A DNA stretch of 64,000 nucleotides, from NCBI GenBank assembly GCA_015689685.1, contig WVSL01000008.1:62001-126000 (forward strand), in the 5' to 3' direction. Below are positions 1 to 7,220 of the stretch, in pieces. The notes under the pieces were generated by a model. The model searched no databases. It worked only from the letters and a program-made list of their open reading frames with translations, and was not told the DNA's origin. The translations under genes and the position numbers were made by a program. Position 1 is the stretch's first letter; every line of letters starts with the position of its first letter. The stretch is from Rhodobacterales bacterium HKCCE2091 (lineage in GTDB: Bacteria; Pseudomonadota; Alphaproteobacteria; Rhodobacterales; Rhodobacteraceae).

Positions 1-167
1 GCCCGATCGCGCGTGACCTCCTGCTCAGGGCGCAGGTGGGCGACGTGCCGCCGCTCACGCTCTACCCGTCGAGCCAGCGCCAGCGGATCGACGAGATGCA
101 CGAGAACATGAACCTCCTGCCTCTGGCCCGCCCGGCCCCGTCCAGCGGGGGATCGAGCCAGGCATGA
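1..167 (+). CDS. mrdA: Penicillin-binding protein 2, C-terminal end (partial)
   Basis: The first 54 codons visible are the 3' end of a gene that began before the window. The frame reads through an LYPSSQRQRIDE segment and ends in TGA, overlapping the ATG of rodA. Directly upstream of rodA the expected gene is the peptidoglycan transpeptidase PBP2, and Ser-rich, Arg/Gln-rich tails of this kind are usual in alphaproteobacterial PBP2. Catalytic motifs are outside the window, so the identity rests on the tail and on the conserved mrdA-mrdB order. Confidence 0.75.
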   Translation, partial: PIARDLLLRAQVGDVPPLTLYPSSQRQRIDEMHENMNLLPLARPAPSSGGSSQA

Positions 168-1303
168 GCTTTCTCGAGTACACGCTGAAGACCACGCCGA
201 CGGGTCTGCGGAAGTTCCTCTATTTCAACTGGCCGCTCGTCGTGCTGGTCACGACCGTCGCGGCCTTCGGCTTCATGGTGCTCTATTCCGTCGCCGGCGG
301 CTCGATGCGGCCGTGGGTGGAGCCGCAGCTCCAGCGCTTCATCCTCGGGATGGTGGCTATGTTCATCGTCGCACTGGTGCCGATCTGGTTCTGGCGCAAC
401 GTCTCCGGCCTCGCCTACGCGGTCGCGCTCCTGCTCCTGCTCTACGTGGAGTTCTTCGGCTCCACCGGCGGCGGGGCGCAACGCTGGATCGACCTCGGCT
501 TCATCCGGTTGCAACCCTCGGAGATGGCCAAGATCACGCTCGTGATGCTGCTTGCCGCCTACTACGACTGGCTGCCGCCGAGACGGCAGTCGCATCCTCT
601 CTACGTGCTGGTGCCGGTGGTCCTGATCCTCGTGCCGGTCTACCTGACCCTGCGCCAGCCCGACCTCGGCACCGCGATCCTGATGATGCTTGGCGGTGGT
701 GCGATCATGTTCCTCGCCGGGGTCCACTGGGCCTATTTCGCATCCGTGATCGGCCTCGGCGTGGGAACGGTCAGCGCGGTCTTCGCCTCGCGAGGGACCG
801 AGTGGCAGCTGATCCGCGACTACCAGTTCCGCCGCATCGACATCTTCCTAGACCCTTCCGCCGAGCCGCTCGGGGACGGCTACCACATCACCCAGGCGCA
901 GATCGCCCTCGGCGCCGGGGGGCTGACCGGGCGGGGCTACATGCAGGGCACGCAGAGCCAGCTCAACTACGTTCCCGAAAGCCACACGGACTTCATCTTC
1001 ACTACGTTGGCGGAAGAGTTCGGCTTCGTCGGCGGGGCGTCGCTCCTGCTGCTCTACATGCTCATCATCGCCTTCTGCGTGGCCACGGCGCTGCAGACCC
1101 GCGACCGCTATGCCTCGCTCGTGTCGCTCGGCGTGGCGGTGACGTTCTTCTTCTACTTCGCCGTGAACATGGCGATGGTGATGGGGCTCGCGCCGGTCGT
1201 CGGCGTGCCGCTTCCGCTGGTCAGCTACGGCGGCTCGGCGATGCTGGTGCTCCTGACCGCCTTCGGGCTCGTGCAATCCGCCCATATCCACCGGCCCCGC
1301 TGA
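164..1303 (+). CDS. rodA: Rod shape-determining protein RodA (SEDS peptidoglycan glycosyltransferase)
   Basis: A 379-residue inner-membrane protein of the SEDS family, which polymerises glycan strands for side-wall elongation with PBP2 and the MreBCD elongasome. The sequence has about ten hydrophobic segments. Family motifs are visible: GAQRWIDLGFIRLQPSEMAK at about 104-123, RQPDLGTA near 164-171, PESHTDFIF at 271-279 and PLVSYGGS near residue 352. The start ATG overlaps the mrdA stop, so the two genes are translationally coupled. Length and motif order are normal for RodA; the shorter FtsW alternative is disfavoured by the PBP2-like upstream partner. Confidence 0.96.
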   Translation: MSFLEYTLKTTPTGLRKFLYFNWPLVVLVTTVAAFGFMVLYSVAGGSMRPWVEPQLQRFILGMVAMFIVALVPIWFWRNVSGLAYAVALLLLLYVEFFGSTGGGAQRWIDLGFIRLQPSEMAKITLVMLLAAYYDWLPPRRQSHPLYVLVPVVLILVPVYLTLRQPDLGTAILMMLGGGAIMFLAGVHWAYFASVIGLGVGTVSAVFASRGTEWQLIRDYQFRRIDIFLDPSAEPLGDGYHITQAQIALGAGGLTGRGYMQGTQSQLNYVPESHTDFIFTTLAEEFGFVGGASLLLLYMLIIAFCVATALQTRDRYASLVSLGVAVTFFFYFAVNMAMVMGLAPVVGVPLPLVSYGGSAMLVLLTAFGLVQSAHIHRPR

Positions 1304-1307
1304 CCCC

Positions 1308-2243
1308 ATGACGAACGTTCTCTTCGCCGCCCGGCCGGAGCGCTGGCAAAGCTACGAAACGCCCCTGCGCGAGGCGCTGGCTGACGCCGGGCTTCCCGAC
1401 GCCGTCCTGTCGACCGAACTCGACCCCGAGGTGGTCGAATACATCGTCTATGCCCCGAATTCCGGGCTGACCGATTTCTCGGTCTTCCCGCGCCTCAAGG
1501 CGGTTCTGAACCTCTGGGCGGGCGTGGAGGACGTGGTCGGCAACGAGACACTGACCGTTCCGCTGGCCCGGATGGTGGATACCGGGCTGGAGGAAGGGAT
1601 GGTCGAATGGGTGACCGGCCACGTCCTGCGCCACCATCTCGGGATCGACGCCCACATCCACGGGCAGGACGCCGTCTGGCGGGCCGGCGTGGTGCCGCCG
1701 CTCGCGCGGGACCGCGTGGTCACCGTCCTCGGGCTCGGGGAACTCGGCACTGCCTGCGCGCGCGCGCTTGCGGCCCTGCGCTTCGATGTCCGCGGCTGGT
1801 CGCGGCGGCCGAAGGACGTGCCGGGCGTGGAGTGCCACGCGGGGCCGGACGGGTTGCGGGACGCGCTGACCGGCGCCGAGATCGTCGTGCTGCTGCTGCC
1901 GGACACACCGGCGACCCGGAACATCCTCGATGCCGGGGCGCTGCGGCTGCTGGCCCCCGGCGCTGTCGTCCTGAACCCCGGCCGCGGGCCGCTGATCGAC
2001 GACGACGCGCTTCTCGCCGCCCTGGACGAAGGTCACATCGGCCACGCCACGCTGGATACGTTCCGTCAGGAACCGCTGCCACCGGATCACCCGTTCTGGT
2101 CCCACCCCCGCGTCACCGTCACCCCGCATATCGCGTCCGAGACACGGGTGCCGACCGCGTCCCGCGTGATCGCCGAGAACATCCGTCGCGGCGAGGCGGG
2201 GGAGCCGTTCCTTCACCTCGTCGACCGCGGCGCAGGATACTGA
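1308..2243 (+). CDS. ghrA: 2-hydroxyacid dehydrogenase, glyoxylate/hydroxypyruvate reductase A-like
   Basis: This 311-residue protein belongs to the D-isomer-specific 2-hydroxyacid dehydrogenases, cytosolic NAD(P)H enzymes that reduce glyoxylate or hydroxypyruvate. The Rossmann dinucleotide motif GLGELG is at 142-147. The catalytic Arg lies in NPGRGPLI (R226), the Glu in RQEPLP (E255) and the His in TPHIAS (H274). The overall pattern fits the short GhrA branch. It starts 4 bases after rodA and may be co-transcribed with it, though no functional link to cell shape is apparent. Substrate choice cannot be read from sequence. Confidence 0.88.
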   Translation: MTNVLFAARPERWQSYETPLREALADAGLPDAVLSTELDPEVVEYIVYAPNSGLTDFSVFPRLKAVLNLWAGVEDVVGNETLTVPLARMVDTGLEEGMVEWVTGHVLRHHLGIDAHIHGQDAVWRAGVVPPLARDRVVTVLGLGELGTACARALAALRFDVRGWSRRPKDVPGVECHAGPDGLRDALTGAEIVVLLLPDTPATRNILDAGALRLLAPGAVVLNPGRGPLIDDDALLAALDEGHIGHATLDTFRQEPLPPDHPFWSHPRVTVTPHIASETRVPTASRVIAENIRRGEAGEPFLHLVDRGAGY

Positions 2244-2259
2244 GGCGCAGCCCGCGCGG

Positions 2260-3024
2260 TCAGCGGAGCCTTGGCGGCCGGTCCGGGTCGAGGCCGGGGG
2301 CCGATACGGTTCGGGACGGCGGTTCCGGCAGGTCGATGGCGAGGCCCGCCGACAGCAGACGCAACGCTGCGGGATGATCAGAGGCGAGGAACGCGAGGTC
2401 GATGCCGGAGGGATCCGCACCCGCGATGGCAAGCGCCTCTCCGATCGCGGCCGCGAGCGCGGATTCCGCTTCCGGCGCGGGATCGAGCAATGCGAGGATC
2501 GGCCGGACCTCTTCGCTGTACCGCGCTCGGGCCAAAACCGCCCGCCGCGCGAGTCCCGCCGCGGCCGCAAGACGGCTTTCGAGCGCCGCCAGGACCGCGT
2601 CCGGGATGCCGTCACCGGGGGGCAGGATCTCGTCGGGCTTCCCGGCCGCGGGCATGGAACCCACGGCCTGCTCCGCCAGCCAGTCGAACACGTCGGGGCC
2701 AAGTACCGTCTCCGACGCCGCGCCGATGTTGAGCCCGAGCCCGATCCCGCGCCCGGCGAGCATCGCGGCGAGCGCGCGCCCGGTCAGCCCGGCGTAGTCC
2801 GCGGACCCCGCGAAATCGGCGAGACGGGCCTCGGTGTCGAAGGCCAGAACGACGGGCCCGGATTCGAGCGGGAACAGCCGCGGATCGACCGCGCCGCCGT
2901 CCGGTTCGCCGTCGAGCAGCAGGAACAGTTCCGCCGCGGCGAGTTGCGAATAGGCGGCGCGCCGGGCGGTCTCGTCCTCGGGGTCGAGCCCGATGAAGGC
3001 GCGGTCGAGCGGGGTTTCGGTCAT
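2260..3024 (-). CDS. SseB family protein
   Basis: A 254-residue cytosolic protein. The first 130 residues (LDRAFIGL, AELFLLLDGE, PVVLAFDTEARLADF, GLGLNIGA) match the SseB N-terminal domain, an alpha/beta module of unknown biochemical function named after an E. coli gene. The C-terminal half is Ala-rich and helical. The ATG at 3024 is chosen because it forms an ATGA overlap with the stop of the upstream glycosylase gene; the reading frame extends further upstream but only as an antisense shadow of that gene. Confidence 0.78.
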   Translation of the reverse strand: MTETPLDRAFIGLDPEDETARRAAYSQLAAAELFLLLDGEPDGGAVDPRLFPLESGPVVLAFDTEARLADFAGSADYAGLTGRALAAMLAGRGIGLGLNIGAASETVLGPDVFDWLAEQAVGSMPAAGKPDEILPPGDGIPDAVLAALESRLAAAAGLARRAVLARARYSEEVRPILALLDPAPEAESALAAAIGEALAIAGADPSGIDLAFLASDHPAALRLLSAGLAIDLPEPPSRTVSAPGLDPDRPPRLR

Positions 3025-3602
3025 AGCACCTCCGCCACGCGGGCACGCAAGGCCGGTAGCAGCTCCGCCGCGAACCAGGGGTTTCGTTTGAGCCACCCGG
3101 TATTCCGCCAGGACGGGTGCGGCAGCGGGAAGACCGTGGGGGCGTGGTCGCGCCATCCCGCGACCCTGTCGCGGACGCTGGCACGCCCGCCCAGGTGCCA
3201 CGCCATCGAGTAGGCCCCGACCAGCAGGGTCAGGGCGAACGGCCCGAGGTTGTCCATCAGACGGTCGCGCCACGTTGCGGCGCAGATCCTCGGCGGCGGC
3301 AGGTCGGAACCCTTCGCGTCGTAGCCGGGAAAGCAGAACGCCATCGGCAGGATCGCGATGCGGTCGCGGTCGTAGAACGTTTCTTCGTCGATGCCCATCC
3401 AGTCGCGCAGCCGGTCGCCCGAGGCGTCGGTGAACGGCCGCCCGCTTTCATGGACCCGCACCCCGGGCGCCTGCCCCGCGATCAGGATGCGCGCGCCGGG
3501 CCTGGCCCAGAGCACCGGGCGCGGCGCATGGGCGGTCGCGGTCGCGGCGAAGCGGTCGGCGCAGAGCCGGCAGGATCGGATATCGCGGGCGAGATCTTCC
3601 AT
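3021..3602 (-). CDS. Uracil-DNA glycosylase family protein with predicted 4Fe-4S cluster
   Basis: The 193-residue reading from Met at 3602 shows a uracil-DNA glycosylase fold: IAGQAPG at 41-47, equivalent to the family GxxPG water-activating loop, and PHPSWRN at 161-167, the HPS motif. Four cysteines, C11, C14, C90 and C107, fit the C-X2-C...C-X14-17-C spacing of the iron-sulphur UDG families 4 and 5. The likely role is removing uracil or damaged bases from DNA. The frame is open 18 codons upstream, but the MEDLARDIRSC start puts the first cysteine pair in the usual place. Its stop overlaps the sseB-like start. The exact UDG family is not settled. Confidence 0.82.
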   Translation of the reverse strand: MEDLARDIRSCRLCADRFAATATAHAPRPVLWARPGARILIAGQAPGVRVHESGRPFTDASGDRLRDWMGIDEETFYDRDRIAILPMAFCFPGYDAKGSDLPPPRICAATWRDRLMDNLGPFALTLLVGAYSMAWHLGGRASVRDRVAGWRDHAPTVFPLPHPSWRNTGWLKRNPWFAAELLPALRARVAEVL

Positions 3603-3674
3603 CCCGGCCGACCTATCACGCGGTGTCGGGGAGTCGAAGATGCGGAATCCCGGCACTGGACTTCGCTTCTACAT

Positions 3675-3690
3675 TTCTATAATCATAGAA
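3675..3690. promoter_or_regulatory. Palindromic operator in front of arsR
   Basis: TTCTAT-AATC-ATAGAA is a perfect 6-bp inverted repeat in an AT-rich island and ends 2 bases before the arsR ATG. ArsR repressors bind such AT-rich palindromes in their own promoters. The position leaves no room for a Shine-Dalgarno sequence downstream of it, so either the mRNA is leaderless or the operator lies inside the ribosome-binding region. Confidence 0.65.
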
Positions 3691-3692
3691 TC

Positions 3693-4028
3693 ATGAAACA
3701 GACAGCCGCCCCCCCGCCCCTCACGCTCGCCGCGACGGCCTTCGCCGCGCTCGGCTCCGAACAGCGCCTGACGATCCTGCGCCGGCTGGTGAAGGCCGGG
3801 CCGGACGGGCTGTCCATCGGCACGCTCGGCGCGGCCGTGGGCATCACCGGTTCGGTCCTGACCCACCACCTGAAGCAGCTTTCCTCCGCCGGTCTGGTGG
3901 CGCAGCGGCGGGACGGGCGGCGCATCCTCTGTTCGGTCGATTACACCGCGGTGGAGGCGCTTTCGGCCTTCCTGCTCGAAGAATGCTGCGCCGATCGCGG
4001 CGCCAACCCGGAGCATCGTCATGGCTGA
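3693..4028 (+). CDS. ArsR-family winged-helix repressor
   Basis: A 111-residue DNA-binding repressor. The helix-turn-helix is visible as GSEQRLTILRRL (21-32) followed by the recognition helix ITGSVLTHHLKQLSSAGLV (51-69) and a wing, QRRDGRRILC. Cysteines at 80, 98 and 99 could sense a thiophilic metal(loid), but the classic ELCVCDL site of ArsR is absent, so the inducer is not known. It overlaps the permease gene by 8 bases and probably controls it. The start is the ATG just after the palindrome. Divergent from the glycosylase gene. Confidence 0.88.
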   Translation: MKQTAAPPPLTLAATAFAALGSEQRLTILRRLVKAGPDGLSIGTLGAAVGITGSVLTHHLKQLSSAGLVAQRRDGRRILCSVDYTAVEALSAFLLEECCADRGANPEHRHG

Positions 4029-5046
4029 CATCCCCGTCCCCGCCGCCCCCGCCCGCGCGCTCTGGCGCCGGATCGACAAGGTCGTGGTGGTATTTCTCCT
4101 AATCCTCGCCGCCGTCGCGCTGGCAGATCGCGCCGCGCTGCCAGGCATCCTCGCCGAAACCTGGGAACACTTCCTCGGCACCCTTCCCTTCATCCTGTTC
4201 GCGGTCGCCGCCATCGGCGCGCTCCGGGCGACCGGGTCGGAACGGCTGCTCGAAGGCGCGTTCCAGGGGCGCGAGACGCGGATGATCGTGCTCGGCGCGC
4301 TTGCCGGCGGGCTGTCCCCGTTCTGCTCCTGCGAGGTCATCCCCTTCGTGGCGGCACTTCTCGCCGCCGGCGCGCCTCTATCGGCGGTGATGGCGTTCTG
4401 GCTGTCCTCGCCGCTCATGGACCCGGCGATGTTCGCGATCACCGCGGGCGCGCTCGGCCTGCCCTTCGCGGTCGGCAAGACCGTCGCGGCGGTGGCGCTC
4501 GGTCTCTTGGGCGGGGCCTCGGTGAAGCTCCTGTCGCGCAGCGCGATCTTCGCGGACCCGCTGCGCGCCGCCCCGGCCAGGGCCTGCGGCTGCGGCGGGC
4601 CGAAGCCGACGCTCCTGTGGCAGTTCTGGCGCGAGGCGCCCCGGCGGAAGATGTTCGCCGAGACTGCGGGCCAGAACCTCCTGTTCCTCGGCAAGTGGCT
4701 CGCCTTCGCCTACCTCCTGCAGACCCTGCTGATCCGCTACGTCAACGACGACATCATCGCGGGCGCCATCGGCGGCGAAGGTCTCGGCCCGATCGTCGTC
4801 GCGGCCCTGATCGGCGCGCCGGCCTACCTCAACGGCTATGCCGCGGTTCCGCTGATCGAGGGCCTGTTGCAGCAGGGCATGAGCCCCGGCGCGGGCATGG
4901 CCTTCATGATCGCGGGCGGCGTGTCCTGCATCCCGGCGGCGGTCGCGGTCTGGGCGCTGGTGAAACCGCGGGTCTTCGCGGCCTATATCGGGCTCGCCAT
5001 CCTCGGCGCGATCCTCGCCGGGATCGCCTGGGGTGCCATCGCCTGA
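4021..5046 (+). CDS. Permease, ArsP/DUF318 (PF03773) type
   Basis: A 341-residue membrane protein with about eight to ten hydrophobic segments. The family signature PFCSCEVIP is at 100-108 (C102, C104). A cytosolic loop near 183-196 carries a second cysteine pair, ACGCGGPKP (C189, C191). Characterised members of this family (ArsP) export trivalent organoarsenicals; many others have no known substrate. The overlapping arsR supports a metal(loid)-inducible efflux unit. No arsC or other ars gene is nearby, so arsenic specificity is an inference only. Confidence 0.82.
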   Translation: MADIPVPAAPARALWRRIDKVVVVFLLILAAVALADRAALPGILAETWEHFLGTLPFILFAVAAIGALRATGSERLLEGAFQGRETRMIVLGALAGGLSPFCSCEVIPFVAALLAAGAPLSAVMAFWLSSPLMDPAMFAITAGALGLPFAVGKTVAAVALGLLGGASVKLLSRSAIFADPLRAAPARACGCGGPKPTLLWQFWREAPRRKMFAETAGQNLLFLGKWLAFAYLLQTLLIRYVNDDIIAGAIGGEGLGPIVVAALIGAPAYLNGYAAVPLIEGLLQQGMSPGAGMAFMIAGGVSCIPAAVAVWALVKPRVFAAYIGLAILGAILAGIAWGAIA

Positions 5047-5055
5047 AACGCCGCT

Positions 5056-5082
5056 ACGGGATGCCGCATGCCGGCATCCCGT
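5056..5082 (+). terminator. Hairpin after the permease gene
   Basis: A perfect 11-bp stem (ACGGGATGCCG / CGGCATCCCGT) with a 5-base loop lies 10 bases after the permease stop. No T-run follows, so it may be a Rho-assisted terminator or an mRNA 3'-end stabiliser. Confidence 0.5.
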
Positions 5083-5150
5083 CCACCCTTGGGAATTGTG
5101 CGATCCGGGCATCTCCGCTATCCCTCCCCGAAATCTAGCGGAGGGGCCTC

Positions 5151-6413
5151 ATGTATCGCGTCTGGGATTTCATCTCGAACTATTCGCTGTTCCTGATCGG
5201 GGGCGCGATCCTGGCGTTGATCTGGGCGAACATCGACCCGACCAGCTACCACCACTTCGTCGAATTTGAGATCGTCCACGATTTCATCGTCGGCCACCTG
5301 CACATCGACGAGACCGGGCACGAGGTCCGGACGCTGACGCTCCACTACCTCGTGAACGACGTTCTGATGGCCCTGTTCTTCGCCATCGCGGCCAAGGAGG
5401 TCTGGGAAGCCGTCATTCTCGAGAACGGCTCGCTGCGCGGCAAGAAGGCCGCCACCCCGCTTTTCGCCACGCTCGGCGGCATGCTCGGCCCGATCGGGGT
5501 CTACCTCGGCATCGCCGCGGTTCTCGGCTCGGAGACCTATTCCGCCGTGGCCAACGGATGGGCGATTCCGACCGCGACCGACATCGCGTTCTCCTACCTC
5601 GTCGGGCGGATGGTGTTCGGCGCCGGGCACCCCGCGGTGCGGTTCCTGCTGCTGCTCGCCATCGCAGACGACGCGGCGGGCCTGCTGATCCTCGCGATCT
5701 TCTATCCCTCGGGCGAGCTTGCGCCGGAATTCCTGCTGCTCAGCCTCGGCGCGGCCATCGGCGTCTTCGTGCTGTTCAACTGGCTTCCGCGCCGCATGGA
5801 CCGCGGCAACCAGCTTCGCCCGACTTCCACCTGGGTCCGCAAGGTGCTGAGCTTCTGGCCCTACGCCATCGCCGGCTGCCTCAGCTGGTACGGCTTCCAG
5901 GAAGCCGGCCTGCACCCCGCGCTCGGGCTTCTGCCCATCGTCCCGACGATCCCGCACGCCGACCGCGCCTTCGGCATCTTCGCCGCCGCGGAGGAGCATC
6001 TGCACGACCTGCTGAACGAGATCGAGCATGCGCTGAAGGTGCCGGTCGAGATCATCCTCGGCCTCTTCGGGCTGCTGAACGCGGGCGTGGAATTCAGTTC
6101 GATGGGCCCCGCGACCTGGCTCGTGCTGCTCGGCCTGATCGTCGGCAAGCCGATCGGGATCACCCTCTTCGGCTGGATCGCCGCGCGGCCGCTCGGGCTC
6201 GGCATACCGGCGGGGATGCGGATCATCGACCTCGTGGTGATCGGCTTCGTGGCCGCCATCGGCTTCACCGTGTCGCTCTTCGTCGCCTCCGTCGCCTTCG
6301 ATGCCGGGCCGATCCAGGACGCGGCCAAGATGGGCGCGCTGTTCAGCTTCTTCGCGGCCGTGCTGTCGCTCATCGCCGGCAAGGTCTGCCGGGTGGAGAA
6401 ACAGGACGCCTGA
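5151..6413 (+). CDS. nhaA: Na+/H+ antiporter NhaA
   Basis: A 420-residue inner-membrane antiporter that exchanges cytosolic Na+ (or Li+) for periplasmic H+. The unwound-helix motif ATDIAF includes D144, and the ion-binding pair is IADDA with D173 and D174, equivalent to E. coli D133, D163 and D164. GKPIG includes K333, equivalent to K300. Compared with E. coli NhaA there is an inserted soluble loop around residues 270-300 rich in His/Glu (EEHLHDLLNEIEH), which might influence pH or metal sensing (inference). A GGAGGGG ribosome-binding site precedes the ATG. It stands alone, bracketed by two hairpins. Confidence 0.95.
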   Translation: MYRVWDFISNYSLFLIGGAILALIWANIDPTSYHHFVEFEIVHDFIVGHLHIDETGHEVRTLTLHYLVNDVLMALFFAIAAKEVWEAVILENGSLRGKKAATPLFATLGGMLGPIGVYLGIAAVLGSETYSAVANGWAIPTATDIAFSYLVGRMVFGAGHPAVRFLLLLAIADDAAGLLILAIFYPSGELAPEFLLLSLGAAIGVFVLFNWLPRRMDRGNQLRPTSTWVRKVLSFWPYAIAGCLSWYGFQEAGLHPALGLLPIVPTIPHADRAFGIFAAAEEHLHDLLNEIEHALKVPVEIILGLFGLLNAGVEFSSMGPATWLVLLGLIVGKPIGITLFGWIAARPLGLGIPAGMRIIDLVVIGFVAAIGFTVSLFVASVAFDAGPIQDAAKMGALFSFFAAVLSLIAGKVCRVEKQDA

Positions 6414-6444
6414 TCGGCCGATCCGCGCCGACATCCGGCAAGCC

Positions 6445-6468
6445 ACCGCCGCCCTTCGGGGCGGCGGT
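6445..6468 (+). terminator. Terminator after nhaA
   Basis: A perfect 10-bp stem, ACCGCCGCCC / GGGCGGCGGT, capped by a stable TTCG tetraloop, begins 32 bases after the nhaA stop and is followed by TCCGTTTG. It separates nhaA from the capsule genes. Confidence 0.75.
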
Positions 6469-6566
6469 TCCGTTTGAAAAAGACTCGGCCTAGTGGTTAG
6501 GTAACGAAACGATAAACTCGGGGCGCTAAGGCAGGAACGGACGCCCCGGACGGAAGGCCTGGCCTG

Positions 6567-7220
6567 ATGCTGGAATTCATCAACGTCTCGAAGTCGTTCT
6601 GGACCGGAACGCAGCGCAAGGTGATCCTGGACCGTGCCTCGTTCAGCGTCCCGCTCGGGATGTCGCTCGGAATCCTGGCACCGAACGGGACCGGCAAGAC
6701 CACCCTCATCAACATGATGGCGGGGCTGGAAAAACCCGACGAAGGCGAAATCTACCGCAACTGCCGCGTGTCCTTCCCGCTCGGCTTCATGGGCGGCGTA
6801 CTGCCCAAGCTCTCGGCCAACGAGAATGCGCGCTACATCGCGCAGCTCTACGGCCTCGACGAAGACTACGTCTCCGCCTTCTGCCGCTGGCTCTGCGGGA
6901 TCGAGGAATACTTCGACATGCCCGTCGGCACCTATTCGTCCGGTATGCGGGCGCGGTTCAACTTCTCGTTGATGCTGGCGCTGGAATTCGACATCTACCT
7001 GATCGACGAGGGCATGCCGGCGTCGGTGGACGCCGAGTTCAACCGCCGCGCGGGCTCGATCCTCGCCGACCGGCTCAAGACCGCGACGGTCGTGATCGTC
7101 TCGCACCAGGCCAAGATCCTGGAGAAGTTCGTGCAGCGGGCCGCCGTGCTCCGCCACGGGCAGCTCTATCACTTCGATACGCTCGAGGAAGCAAAACAGC
7201 TTTATGACTATGCGACCTAA
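6567..7220 (+). CDS. kpsT: Capsule polysaccharide ABC transporter ATP-binding protein (KpsT-like)
   Basis: A 217-residue ATPase subunit that powers export of Kdo-linked capsular polysaccharide across the inner membrane. Walker A is APNGTGKTT (38-46), the ABC signature is the divergent YSSGMRARFNFSL (123-135) typical of KpsT/CtrD, Walker B is DIYLIDE (142-148) and the H-loop is VSHQAK. Length fits the family. The stop overlaps the kpsE start by 17 bases. The cognate permease KpsM is not adjacent, unlike the standard kpsMT pair, and must be encoded elsewhere. Confidence 0.93.
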   Translation: MLEFINVSKSFWTGTQRKVILDRASFSVPLGMSLGILAPNGTGKTTLINMMAGLEKPDEGEIYRNCRVSFPLGFMGGVLPKLSANENARYIAQLYGLDEDYVSAFCRWLCGIEEYFDMPVGTYSSGMRARFNFSLMLALEFDIYLIDEGMPASVDAEFNRRAGSILADRLKTATVVIVSHQAKILEKFVQRAAVLRHGQLYHFDTLEEAKQLYDYAT

